From contig NZ_MECJ01000014.1 of the NCBI RefSeq assembly GCF_014596475.1, positions 1 through 64,000 of the forward strand: DNA of 64,000 bases, written 5' to 3'. Below the pieces are notes generated by a model. It ran no database searches. It saw only the letters and a list, made by a program, of their open reading frames with translations, and was not told the DNA's origin. Position 1 is the first letter of the stretch. The number at the start of each line of letters is the position of its first letter. Shown one piece after another: positions 17,207 to 26,019 of this stretch. The position numbers and the translations under genes were made by a program. This stretch comes from Streptomyces sp. CBMA152. Its GTDB lineage: Bacteria > Actinomycetota > Actinomycetes > Streptomycetales > Streptomycetaceae.

Positions 17207-17977
17207 TCACCTCCGTGACACTTCGTAAGCCTCGCGGATGTCTGAGGGGATACGCCCGCGGTCATTGACGAGATAGCCGTTGGTGCGGGCCCACAGGCGT
17301 ATCGGCTCGTCCTCCGGACGGGGATCGAGCTCACGGAGTCTTGCGGGCCTGCCTGGGCTTCTCCAGTCTCCCGAGGAGACTCCTTCCAGCCGGTCCGCCG
17401 CGTCCTGGAAGAAGGCGAACAGCGAGGCGTATGCGCCTTCTTCAGGACCGGATGCTTCAGTCCACGTTCCGATGGTTCCGTTGACCGTGTCCACAAACGT
17501 CCCGTAGAAGCCGTCGCGCTCCGCGGCGATGGGCACCCACTCACGGCGCCAGAACGGACAGTCCGGGTCGGACGGTTCCCTCTTCTCCGCGTCCATCCGG
17601 CTGAGGTAGACCCGCTGGATGTCCGTCAGGCCGAGAAGGAGAGGGCCGCTGGGGATGACCCCGCCGCACCCCAGCGCCACCAGACACGATGAGACATCGG
17701 GCTGCCTGCCGGCATCGATGTCGTTCGCCAGAAGCCACTGCCGCATCTCCCTCGGCAGCTTCAGACCCATGCGCACTTCGGCTCGGCTGATGGCCGTCGG
17801 ACTCCCCGGACCGCCGAGGGCAGCGAACACTGCGGGATCGTGCCGCTCAAGCCACGCGATCACCCGACCCCACGCCTCCCGTACATCTCCTGCCTCACTG
17901 GCACCCGGGGAACTCTGCCCGGTCTCCCGGACGGTGAAGTCGTCCATCCGACGACGCGACAACCACTGATCATCCAT
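17207..17977 (-). CDS. SMI1/KNR4-family protein with C-terminal Lsr2-like DNA-binding tail
   Basis: A ~256-residue protein. The first two thirds fit the SMI1/KNR4 (SUKH) fold: WLERHDPAVFAALGGPGSPT, ISRAEVRMGLKLPREMRQWL, CLVALGCGGVIPSGPLLLGL and WVPIAAERDGFYGTFVD. The last ~38 residues (PIRLWARTNGYLVNDRGRIP, then SDIREAYEVSRR) match the Lsr2 C-terminal DNA-binding domain (RxWAR.NG..V.dRGRIP..i..AY), whose Arg-Gly-Arg hook binds AT-rich minor grooves. SUKH proteins are often toxin immunity proteins, so the fusion is unusual. The start is uncertain (18028, 17977 or 17947), with no strong ribosome binding site. Confidence 0.75.
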   Translation of the reverse strand: MDDQWLSRRRMDDFTVRETGQSSPGASEAGDVREAWGRVIAWLERHDPAVFAALGGPGSPTAISRAEVRMGLKLPREMRQWLLANDIDAGRQPDVSSCLVALGCGGVIPSGPLLLGLTDIQRVYLSRMDAEKREPSDPDCPFWRREWVPIAAERDGFYGTFVDTVNGTIGTWTEASGPEEGAYASLFAFFQDAADRLEGVSSGDWRSPGRPARLRELDPRPEDEPIRLWARTNGYLVNDRGRIPSDIREAYEVSRR

Positions 17978-18283
17978 AGGCAGACCGTAAGCGGGACCAC
18001 TGACAACGACCGGCTCGGAACGAGTCACCGCAGATCATCCACAGCACCAAGCCGGCCGGGCCAGTGCAGCCCGCCTGCCCCGGCCCCATCCCCACTCGCG
18101 CACACCGGCACAAACGAATGTGCGGTTGTCAGAGCGACGTGATACTCACTACCTCATTGGGGGCGTTGACCCGGCGACCCGACGAGGCACGACGCGCCGA
18201 CCGTTCGGGACGCAGCACCGTGGGTTCCACGGGCCGGGACAACTTGGCACGTTCATCACATCATTGAGGGGGAAGAGCAGTAC

Positions 18284-18733
18284 ATGCACCAGAATCGGCG
18301 CACCATGGCCGTCGCGAGCGCCGGGCTCTTGGCCGCGGTGGCCCTGACGGCCTGCAGCAGCAACGAGAGCACGAGCAACAACACCGACAAGGCTTCCGAC
18401 AAGCCCAGCAGCGCCCCGACAGGCACGAGCAAAGACCTCGCCGGGATGTGGCTTCCTGCGGACGGGAACAAGGAGTGGGCTCTGCTGTTCACGAGTCAGC
18501 GGACCACCACTCTCACGGGCAGGCACTTCTGCACCGGCCCCTTCGCCGAGGAGGCCGGGGCGACCGTCCTCAAGCTCACGTGCGCGGACGGAGAGACCGC
18601 GTATACCGCGGGCACGGTCAAACGCACCGGGGACAAGATCGAGGTGAGCTGGGCGGGCGGCGAGAGACAGGAGTACGTCCGGGCACCTCGCGCGAAGGCG
18701 ACAGGACTGCCCACCACGATGCCGACCCCGTGA
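18284..18733 (+). CDS. small lipoprotein
   Basis: A 149-residue secreted protein with a lipoprotein signal (TMAVASAGLLAAVALTAC, lipobox LTAC), a Ser/Thr/Asn-rich spacer (residues 24-48) and a small beta-rich domain: MWLPADGNKEWALLFTSQRT, HFCTGPFAEEAGATVLKLTC and KIEVSWAGGERQEYVRA. It looks like a small beta-barrel or PepSY-sized domain with one Cys pair, with no function I can name. GAGGGGGAAGAG stands before the ATG. No co-directional neighbour is close. Confidence 0.75.
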   Translation: MHQNRRTMAVASAGLLAAVALTACSSNESTSNNTDKASDKPSSAPTGTSKDLAGMWLPADGNKEWALLFTSQRTTTLTGRHFCTGPFAEEAGATVLKLTCADGETAYTAGTVKRTGDKIEVSWAGGERQEYVRAPRAKATGLPTTMPTP

Positions 18734-18940
18734 CTCCTGGCGCTGTTCGCCCCGGCTCGTCGTCGGCCGACCGGCTGTCTGCGCAGCGCAGCGTGGATGC
18801 GTGACCCGCGCGAACACCGGCGACGCCCGCGTTCTCGCCTTGCTGTCCGCCTTGGCTCCGCACGCGGTTGTCGCACACCGCGGGAGCCCGTCCCCACGTA
18901 ACGGCGGCGCTGCCAGGGACCTCGGCTCACGGCCGGGTCG

Positions 18941-19783
18941 CTAGCCGAGCTGCCGCAGCACCGCGGCGATGTTGGCCCGGTACGTCCGCAGCGCCCGCAG
19001 CCCGGCCGCGTAGCGGTCGCGATGTTGTGCGATGTCCGCGGCCTGGTTCCGGGCCCGTACGGCGTGCCAGAGTTCGGCCGTGTGGTGGCGGCGCTTGCAG
19101 GTGACGTCGGCGACCGCGGTGGCCCGTTCCCGCTGTGTCTGCAGGGTGTTTCCGTTACTGGCCCGTTGCCAGGCGCCGTCCGCGTAGGCGGCGACGGGGT
19201 CGGGGTAGCGGGTGAATCCCTGGTCTGCCACACAGCGGGACCACACCTCGAAGGCCGCGCGCAGGCGTGGGTCGCGCTTGACCGCCTTGTCGACCTCGAC
19301 GGCTCGTTGGCCGGCATAGGGCCAGTCCTTTTGCAGGTCGATGCCGCGCATCAACCGCCGGTTGGTCTCAGCGCTGCAGGCGGGCAGGTCCGCATACTCG
19401 GCGTCAGTCATCCTGCGGCCCTTCGGCCGAGGCATCAGCGATTTCTCGGGGTCCCAGCCGTATCCCCAGCGGCGGGCGGCGGCGAGGTCGAGGACTCCGT
19501 AGTCGGTACTGACCGCGGCGGCGACGATGGGGTCGGTGGGATAGCGGGGATCCAGCGGGTAGTCCGGGTGGCCGCGACCGGCCATGCACTGGCGAACCAG
19601 CAACGCCGACGCCCGCTGGGATCGCTCGTAGTCCTTGGACGTCGAGTCGTAACGGTCGGCCGGGAGAGGGCCGAGACCCGACACCGTGCGGGCAGCCTCG
19701 GAACGTTCCGGGCCCGAGGCGCAGACCGCCGCCAGCACCGCCACCACCACGGCACTTGGCCGCCACCACCCCCGCATCGCCAT
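18941..19783 (-). CDS. secreted hypothetical protein
   Basis: A 280-residue protein with a Sec-type signal (WWRPSAVVVAVLAAVCASG). Conserved-looking blocks are ASALLVRQCMAGRGHPDYPL, ARRWGYGWDPEKSLMPRPKG, FEVWSRCVADQGFTRYPDPV and ATAVADVTCKRRHHTAELWH. Its four spaced Cys and C-terminal helical stretch are typical of an actinobacterial extracellular protein family without assigned function. ATG 19783, or 19777 two codons later, starts the signal peptide. The longer upstream frame is Arg/Gly-rich shadow. Confidence 0.7.
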   Translation of the reverse strand: MAMRGWWRPSAVVVAVLAAVCASGPERSEAARTVSGLGPLPADRYDSTSKDYERSQRASALLVRQCMAGRGHPDYPLDPRYPTDPIVAAAVSTDYGVLDLAAARRWGYGWDPEKSLMPRPKGRRMTDAEYADLPACSAETNRRLMRGIDLQKDWPYAGQRAVEVDKAVKRDPRLRAAFEVWSRCVADQGFTRYPDPVAAYADGAWQRASNGNTLQTQRERATAVADVTCKRRHHTAELWHAVRARNQAADIAQHRDRYAAGLRALRTYRANIAAVLRQLG

Positions 19784-20866
19784 ACGAACGGATGCTAGCG
19801 GCCCGCGTATGCACGGTTGGCCGGGGCCCCGGCGACTCAGCCGGGCGATGAGCCGGGCGAAAGGCCCGTGTCCCAGCGGCTCCTGAAGGCCACCGCGCGC
19901 CGCCCTTCCGTCGTCGGAACCGCCGGACGGGCTCTCCGCGCCTCCTCGGACCGCTCGGATCCTGTAGCGCGATGGAGGCGAATGACGTTCTGCAGCAAGG
20001 AGATTGGCTTGATGGGCCACCAGCGAAGCCCGGCCCGACTGTCGGACCCACCCTCTGGAGTCCGGACCGATGGGGCTGGTACCGGGGGCGGCGCGGCCAC
20101 CGCACGCGCCACGCCTGTCCCCGACCGGGCGGCCCCGGATGCCCAGATGGATCAGTCAGGGCATCGAACAGCACCGCTGGCTCAGGCAGTTGATCCGCCA
20201 CCGTAGCGTCGCTGTTCGGGACGTGGACATGGTGATCAGCAAGCGTATCGATCGTGGACCCCGGCACACGAGAGCGGCTCCTGACGATCGTCGGCTTCAA
20301 ACATCTTGATCATCAGGAGCCGTTGCTCGTGCCGGAGAACCGGGGCCACCGCACCACCAGGGCGATCACGATGCACCGGCCGTCTTGTCATCCGAGAACG
20401 CATGCGCCCCGCCGGGTCACCGCGCCCGGCTGCGGTGGATTCCGGATCAGAACATCAGGCGGTAGGTGTGGTAGCCCCAGCCGATCTTGCGGCGCCCAGC
20501 AGGCCGACATCATCGCCCGCGACAAGGCCAGCGTGCTCGCCGAGACGTTGTTGCCTCCGACTATGCCGAGGAGCTGCTGCTCATGGAGAAGGGCGGGGAG
20601 CACGATTACCGTGATCTTCCGTGGAGGCAGGTTCCGTCACCGCGCAGCGATCTTGTTCAGATACCCGCGCAGCGCTTCCCCGATGGGGGCAGGGAGTCAT
20701 GGACAGAGCTCGCCCCCAAGACCGTTCCCTGCACGGAACGCCGCGAGGAGCCGTGTAGCGCTCCCCATTCATCGTCACTGGTCAAGGCCGTTCCGTACCC
20801 AGATGGAGTTCCTGCCCGTCTCTGCTGGGTCCCGGGAGTTCGCGCGCGGGTGCGGGGCGGGAAGCG
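19784..20866. other. 1.1-kb gene-poor stretch
   Basis: No intact gene is supported. A possible decayed frame on the + strand reads ADIIARDKASVLAETLL and, after a frame change, ASDYAEELLLMEKGGEHDYR then DLPWR (about 20500-20640). That suggests a frameshifted remnant I cannot identify. The rest looks non-coding. Confidence 0.35.
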
Positions 20867-20902
20867 AACGGTGGCCTGCCCCTGTTGGGGCAGGCCACCG
20901 TT
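20867..20902 (-). terminator. strong terminator hairpin
   Basis: AACGGTGGCCTGCCCC pairs perfectly with GGGGCAGGCCACCGTT (16 bp) around a TGTT loop. It lies 27 bases past the stop of the giant reverse-strand gene, and is likely its terminator. Confidence 0.85.
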
Positions 20903-20928
20903 GGTGGGTCAGATGTCGTCGGTGCTGG

Positions 20929-23900
20929 TTACAGGTACCACGTCTGGGCGGGGTAGGCGGGGTCGGTGGCGTGGGTCCATTGCTGGGCGGGGGCGCCGTC
21001 GTCCTTGCGGGCGTCGGCGATCTCCAGGGCCTTGCCGCTGTTGGTGTTGGTGATGCTCAGCCGCCCTGTGCTGCCGACGCGTTGGATGGTCCACTGCTGG
21101 GTGGCGATGCCGCCGCAGGTCCACTGCTGAGCACGAGCGCCGTTGTCGGGGCTTGAGTTGCTGATCTCCAGGCACTTCCCGCTGTTCGTGTTGTGGATCT
21201 CGTAGACGTTGGGCGTCGATGTCGGGCGGAACTCCCAGCGGGAACCGGGCTGGCCCGCGCAGGCCCACTGCTGGGCCAGGGCGCCGTCGGCGCTGCTGGA
21301 GTCGGCGATCTCCAGGCAGGTTCCGCTGTTGAGGTTGTGGAGGTAGACGGTGGTCAGCACGGGGACCGTCGGGGTCTTTCCGTTGTCCGGGAGCGGGGCG
21401 GGCGTCGGCAGCGCGGCGGCGTTGAGGACCGGGGTGGTCCAGCGCTGCGCGGGAGTCGGTGCGCACCCCCAGAGCTGCAGTTGGGTGCCGTTGGTGAAGG
21501 AGTTGTCCGGCCGGTCGATGCAGCGTCCGGAGGCTGGGTGGAAGTAGCTTCCGTCGGCCAGCTCCTGCCATTGCTGACTCGCGGTTCCCGCGCAGGTCAT
21601 CAACTGGAGTGGAGTGCCGTTGGCAGTGCCGCTGTTGGCGGGTTGGACACACTTGCCCTGGACGCGGAGGCTGCCGTCGTCCCGGAGCTCGAACTTCTGC
21701 GCGTCGGTCGGACCGCAGCCCCAGATCTGGATCCTGTTGCCCTCGGTGGTCAGTGCGTTGTTGTTGTCGATGCAGGTTCCCGTCCCGGTCGTAGCGCTGA
21801 TCGGTCCTGTGGTGCCAGGGGCGGTGACGGAGGCCGCGTACGGGTAGAGCGCGAGGTTGCTGACACCGCCGTGCAGGCCCTTGCCCGCAGGGTCGGGCTT
21901 GCCGCCCGTTTGGTAGCGACCGAGGGCGAGAGGGCCTGTGGGAGTCGGGCTGGCTGCGGCGTCGTGGCGGCCGGAGCCGATGAGGATGCCGTCGGAGTAC
22001 AGGCTCATCCGGCCGCTCGTGGCGTCATAGACGGCGGTGAGCCTGGTCCACACGCTCGGCTTGATGCGGGCCTGCTCATTGATGACTGAGGTGCTGTCGT
22101 AAGACCAACTTGAGCTGGTGTACTTGGTGTTGGAGATGGCGAAGCGCCAGTAGCTGCCGTTCATCTCGGGGAAGAGCATGAAGTCACTGCCCTGGGTGCC
22201 GTCCTGGCTGAGAACGACGCCGCCGGCTTCCGCGGCCATCGCCCAGGTGGTGATGGTGAAGCTCTTGGTCGTGTCGATCACCGGCGTGCTGGTGGTGATC
22301 GTCGCCCCGGCGTTCTGGAAGGCGGCGTAGTCGTTGTTGCGGCCATCGATGGTGGCCGTCGGCCACATGATGCCGTTGGCGGTGGCCGGGTAGTTGCCCA
22401 CACTGCTGGTGACGGTTCCGTTGCCGCTCTGCCCGGTCAGCGTCCAGGCGGCCTTGGGCGCGTTGAGGTTGCCCTGCGGGACGACATCGGCGGCGAAGCC
22501 GGTCACCTTCGGGAAAGGAGTTGCGCTGGTGGGGGCGTTACCTGTGCCGTTCCAGGAGACGAGCTGCTGATTGCTGTCGACTGCCCACAGGTCCGGGATG
22601 CCGTCGCCGTTGAGGTCGCCGTCGGAGCCGACGCGCGGGTAGCGCTTGGGGTCGATGGTCGCCAGGACCGAGCCCTGGGAGGGGGCGGTGAATCCGGTGA
22701 GGACGGGGGCGTCCTTGGTGCCCGTGATCGGGAAGGCACGGATGGTGCCGTCACCCTTGGAACGGGCCCACAGGGTGGGGAAGTCGTCCCCGTTGGCGCG
22801 GCCCGGGGCGATCAGGTCGTAGTTGGCCCACTGCTGGTCGTTGGCCGAGAGCAGGACGGCTTGGCCCAGGTGGTTGCTGCTGTCGCGCAGGGCCAGCCAG
22901 AGCCGTCCGTTCTCCACGAACAGCAGCGAGGTGCGCGGCAGGGCGTACTGGCCGGTGCCCTGGGTGGTGCCGGAGTCACCGGTCGGTGAGCCGAGCGCCG
23001 CGATCTGAGTGACGTTGGACCAGTCGCTGCCGTAGCCGTAGGCCGCGCAGGACAGGTCCGCGGAGCTTGCATCGACACAGGCTGTGGGCTTGCCGACCTG
23101 AACGGCCGCCTGGCCGTCGAATCGGCCTCCGTTGGTGTCGTTGAGGTAGTCGTAGAGCGTGGCGGCGCCGGGCTGGTGGGCCAGGATGTCGTCGACGTTC
23201 TTGCTGGCGAGGCTGCCCCGGTGGGTGATCTGGATGCCGTTCCAGCCGTTGTTGCCGGGGGCCGCTTGGATACGGGCGTTGGGCGCTGTGTTGGGGTCGG
23301 TGCCGCCACCGATCTGGCGGAGGTTGCCGGCGCTGTCGGGCAGCAGGACGTCCGGGATGGAATCGCCGGTGACGTCGCCGAAGACGGGGCGGGGGCCGCT
23401 CAGGTCGGACGGCGCGTAGTAGCTGTAGACGGCGGGCTGGGACATGTTGCCCGCGTTGTCCTGGGTTTGTAGATAGACGAAGTTCGTGCCCCAGTGCGGC
23501 GGCGTGATCTTGATGTCGGCCTTGCCGCCGGAGAGCTTGACGATGCCCTTGGCGGAGTCGGTGCACTTCCAGCCGGTGGCGGCCGCCTGGACGGGGTCGG
23601 TGGTCCAGCGGGCGCACGCGAGCCCGGAACTGCGGCCGCCGTCAGTGGGCGCGGGGTCAGTACCGGTGAGGGTGAAGGTGCCTTCCTGGCCGGCCTTGAG
23701 AGGCTGGGCGTTGAGGGTGCCCGAGGGAGGGAAGTCGCTGGAGGTGACGGCTGCGGTGGGCGGGGTGCGGTCGACGCGGAAGTAGCACCTGCCGCTCGGG
23801 TCGCTCGACAGCGTGCCGTCCGTGGTGATCGCCTGCCAGCCGTACTGGTGGCCGTCGATGAGGCTGCCGGAGTTGACGGTGACGTCGCCGCCGGAGTTCC

Positions 23901-25782
23901 AGCCCGTGGTGAAGGTGGGGCCCTTGTCGCCGTTGTCGTTGTCCCACAGCTTGAACGTCGTGTTCAGCTGCTCGTTGGTGCGCGAGTTGGTGCTCGCTGT
24001 CAGCGCCGTACTGGTGGCCCCTATCCAGCCGGGTGCCCCCGCGGGGGTGCAGGTGTCGTACGAGCCTGTGCCCGCGAAACCCGGGGTCGGGCTGGTGCGG
24101 AGGTTGCCGATGGTCGGGGTGATGTCATAGGTGACAACGACGTGCGGGGCATCGGAGCCCTTCGATGTGAAGCGCTGCCGGTAGTACTTGTTGTTCTCGT
24201 CGTCGGGGGCGAGACCGAAGGAGAAGTTGGGCCAGCGGTTGGCTGCGGCCCGCTTCATCGTCGAGGTCACGTTGTACGCGATGCTGCCGGTGCCCGAGAT
24301 CGAGAGACTCGAACCGATCTTGGAACAGCCACTCATGACCGAATCGGTATCGGTCCCGCATGGCTGCTGCTTCCAACTGGTCGGATCGCTGATCGTGCTG
24401 GTCTCGTACAAGCCCATAGGGGTGCTGGTGGACGGGCTGGAGGAGGCGATGACCGTGGCGTACAGACGTGCGTCGAGGACGGTGGCTCCGTAGAACTTGG
24501 AGTCGATGCCGACCTGGAAGTAGGCACGGGTTCGACCCTCGGGGTCGCACGGGTGCTCGGTGTCGACGTAGCCGCAGTAGCCCGTGGCCGGCGTGTCCTG
24601 GCCGTACTGGGTGCCCCTGTACTCGTTCGTATACGGATACGCCTCCTGCACCTGGGCCCAGGCTTGCAGGGTGTTGTCGGCCGACGGGTTCCAGCCCGGG
24701 TCGATGAACCATGGCCCGGTGCCCTTGCCCAGCAGCGTGGCATCGGGAACGAGGTCGATACCCGTCGTGTCGGCGGTAGCGGTGACCTTGGCGACAGTGG
24801 CGCCCGCGCCGGGGCCGTCCGCAGAGGAGCCAACTGTCTGAGCGTCGGCGGATGTGGCCTGCGCGGCGCGGCGGGCGAGAGACTTGGGCGCGGCTGCCTG
24901 CGTGGTGGCTGTGGTCGAGTCCCACATGACGGGACTGGGCGCGGAGAAGCGGGCCCGGTTCTGGGCGTCGGCAGCCTTGAGGTTACCTGCCGCGTCGGCG
25001 CTCACCGCCAACCCGTCGGCCACCACGTCGAGATGGACCTTCTTGACTGCGGGGTTGGCAGCGGCCTGCGCGGTGTGCACGATCAGCACCTGCCGCCAGC
25101 CGCCCAACGGGGTCGCGGTCAACTCCAGGTCGACATCGGGCAGTACGGCCTTGTAGAGGGCGCTGTCACCGTCGAGGGTCGGCTTGGGCAGTGTGAACGG
25201 TGCCTTGATGGCGAGCTTTTTGCCGTCGCCTGTGGTCATGGTGGCCATCGGCCCGTCTCCGCCACCTGAGAACACCAGCTGCGAGGGCACGGTGGCCGGG
25301 GAGACGGTGCCGTCCGTGTTCGCACGCAGTGTCGCGTCGATGTCCTGCCATGTGCCGTCGGCGGACTTGACGCGCAAGGGGCTGGACGAGGTGTCGGTGC
25401 TGAGCGTGCCGTCGGGGTTGGCGACCGTTCGCGAGTTCTCCGACGTCATGAACCCGATGACCACGGGCTTCCCGGTGCTCTTGGCCTCCGCGCGTGCCGC
25501 GTCGAGGGCCTTCTCGTCACCGGTGGACTCCTTGGCGGGCGGGGTCGGCCAGGTGGAGTCGGCCGGGCCGTGTTCTGGGCCGCCGTCGGCGACCGCCACA
25601 GGCGCGGCGAGGACGCCGATGCCCAGCGAGAGCACGACGGCACCGGCAATCGGTCCCAGCGGCGCGCGGATGGCCCGCCGCTGAGGTGAGGCCCCCGGCC
25701 TCGGTATCCGTGGATGGAGAAGTGATGGCCTCAAGGTGGAGGTCCTCGCTGTGGTCTGTGAGTGAGCAGAGGTCAGGCGCAC
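20929..25782 (-). CDS. giant secreted DNRLRE/FG-GAP/LamG/ricin-lectin protein
   Basis: A 1617-residue exported protein. Order: basic N-terminus with a signal peptide at about 42-67 (AGAVVVLSLG-like core ending AAPVAVADG); a DNRLRE-type region to about 560; a Fn3/Ig-like stretch with PTAAVTSSDFPP; FG-GAP/VCBS blades from about 820 (GDVTGDSIPDVLLPDSAGN; GDLNGDGIPDLWAVDSN), whose Asp-rich loops bind Ca2+; a LamG-like domain from about 1135 (FTITTWAMAAEAGGVVLSQD); then two ricin-type lectin units from about 1325 to the end with repeated CLEI and QQW motifs. It is a cell-surface, carbohydrate-binding architecture. It is divergent from the RHS gene with a shared ~215-bp promoter region. In Streptomyces such pairs recur, so a joint role in contact-dependent toxin display is plausible but not shown. 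Confidence 0.85.
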   Translation of the reverse strand: MRLTSAHSQTTARTSTLRPSLLHPRIPRPGASPQRRAIRAPLGPIAGAVVLSLGIGVLAAPVAVADGGPEHGPADSTWPTPPAKESTGDEKALDAARAEAKSTGKPVVIGFMTSENSRTVANPDGTLSTDTSSSPLRVKSADGTWQDIDATLRANTDGTVSPATVPSQLVFSGGGDGPMATMTTGDGKKLAIKAPFTLPKPTLDGDSALYKAVLPDVDLELTATPLGGWRQVLIVHTAQAAANPAVKKVHLDVVADGLAVSADAAGNLKAADAQNRARFSAPSPVMWDSTTATTQAAAPKSLARRAAQATSADAQTVGSSADGPGAGATVAKVTATADTTGIDLVPDATLLGKGTGPWFIDPGWNPSADNTLQAWAQVQEAYPYTNEYRGTQYGQDTPATGYCGYVDTEHPCDPEGRTRAYFQVGIDSKFYGATVLDARLYATVIASSSPSTSTPMGLYETSTISDPTSWKQQPCGTDTDSVMSGCSKIGSSLSISGTGSIAYNVTSTMKRAAANRWPNFSFGLAPDDENNKYYRQRFTSKGSDAPHVVVTYDITPTIGNLRTSPTPGFAGTGSYDTCTPAGAPGWIGATSTALTASTNSRTNEQLNTTFKLWDNDNGDKGPTFTTGWNSGGDVTVNSGSLIDGHQYGWQAITTDGTLSSDPSGRCYFRVDRTPPTAAVTSSDFPPSGTLNAQPLKAGQEGTFTLTGTDPAPTDGGRSSGLACARWTTDPVQAAATGWKCTDSAKGIVKLSGGKADIKITPPHWGTNFVYLQTQDNAGNMSQPAVYSYYAPSDLSGPRPVFGDVTGDSIPDVLLPDSAGNLRQIGGGTDPNTAPNARIQAAPGNNGWNGIQITHRGSLASKNVDDILAHQPGAATLYDYLNDTNGGRFDGQAAVQVGKPTACVDASSADLSCAAYGYGSDWSNVTQIAALGSPTGDSGTTQGTGQYALPRTSLLFVENGRLWLALRDSSNHLGQAVLLSANDQQWANYDLIAPGRANGDDFPTLWARSKGDGTIRAFPITGTKDAPVLTGFTAPSQGSVLATIDPKRYPRVGSDGDLNGDGIPDLWAVDSNQQLVSWNGTGNAPTSATPFPKVTGFAADVVPQGNLNAPKAAWTLTGQSGNGTVTSSVGNYPATANGIMWPTATIDGRNNDYAAFQNAGATITTSTPVIDTTKSFTITTWAMAAEAGGVVLSQDGTQGSDFMLFPEMNGSYWRFAISNTKYTSSSWSYDSTSVINEQARIKPSVWTRLTAVYDATSGRMSLYSDGILIGSGRHDAAASPTPTGPLALGRYQTGGKPDPAGKGLHGGVSNLALYPYAASVTAPGTTGPISATTGTGTCIDNNNALTTEGNRIQIWGCGPTDAQKFELRDDGSLRVQGKCVQPANSGTANGTPLQLMTCAGTASQQWQELADGSYFHPASGRCIDRPDNSFTNGTQLQLWGCAPTPAQRWTTPVLNAAALPTPAPLPDNGKTPTVPVLTTVYLHNLNSGTCLEIADSSSADGALAQQWACAGQPGSRWEFRPTSTPNVYEIHNTNSGKCLEISNSSPDNGARAQQWTCGGIATQQWTIQRVGSTGRLSITNTNSGKALEIADARKDDGAPAQQWTHATDPAYPAQTWYL

Positions 25783-26019
25783 AGTTCCTTCACAGCGTTC
25801 TGCCTGTCAATGGTGCCGATTTGCGGAATGCCCCTTGTGCCCCATGAGCTGACACAGTGCCCCCAGGCGTGACATTGGCCACGTGATCGGAATATTAAAT
25901 TCCTCTGTACGTATCGAACTGATGCTCCATAAGGTGCCGCTTACCCCGGCTGTGATCCACCGGGTGTTTTCGCGTTTCTGCATGTTTTTCTTTCTTCTGT
26001 GTCCTGTGGGGGGAACCAG
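25783..26019. promoter_or_regulatory. divergent promoter region of the lectin and RHS genes
   Basis: A 237-bp gap between two divergent giant genes, clearly more AT-rich in the middle (GGAATATTAAATTCC at about 25889-25903 is itself a palindrome-like patch). It must hold both promoters. I cannot place -10/-35 boxes with confidence. GGGGGGAA near 26006 is the ribosome binding site favouring a TTG start for the RHS gene. Confidence 0.5.

Noticed and set aside
23494..25269. 591-residue + strand frame inside the lectin gene
   Set aside because: Repetitive Gly/Val/Arg shadow. The reverse strand has signal peptide, FG-GAP and lectin motifs in one frame.
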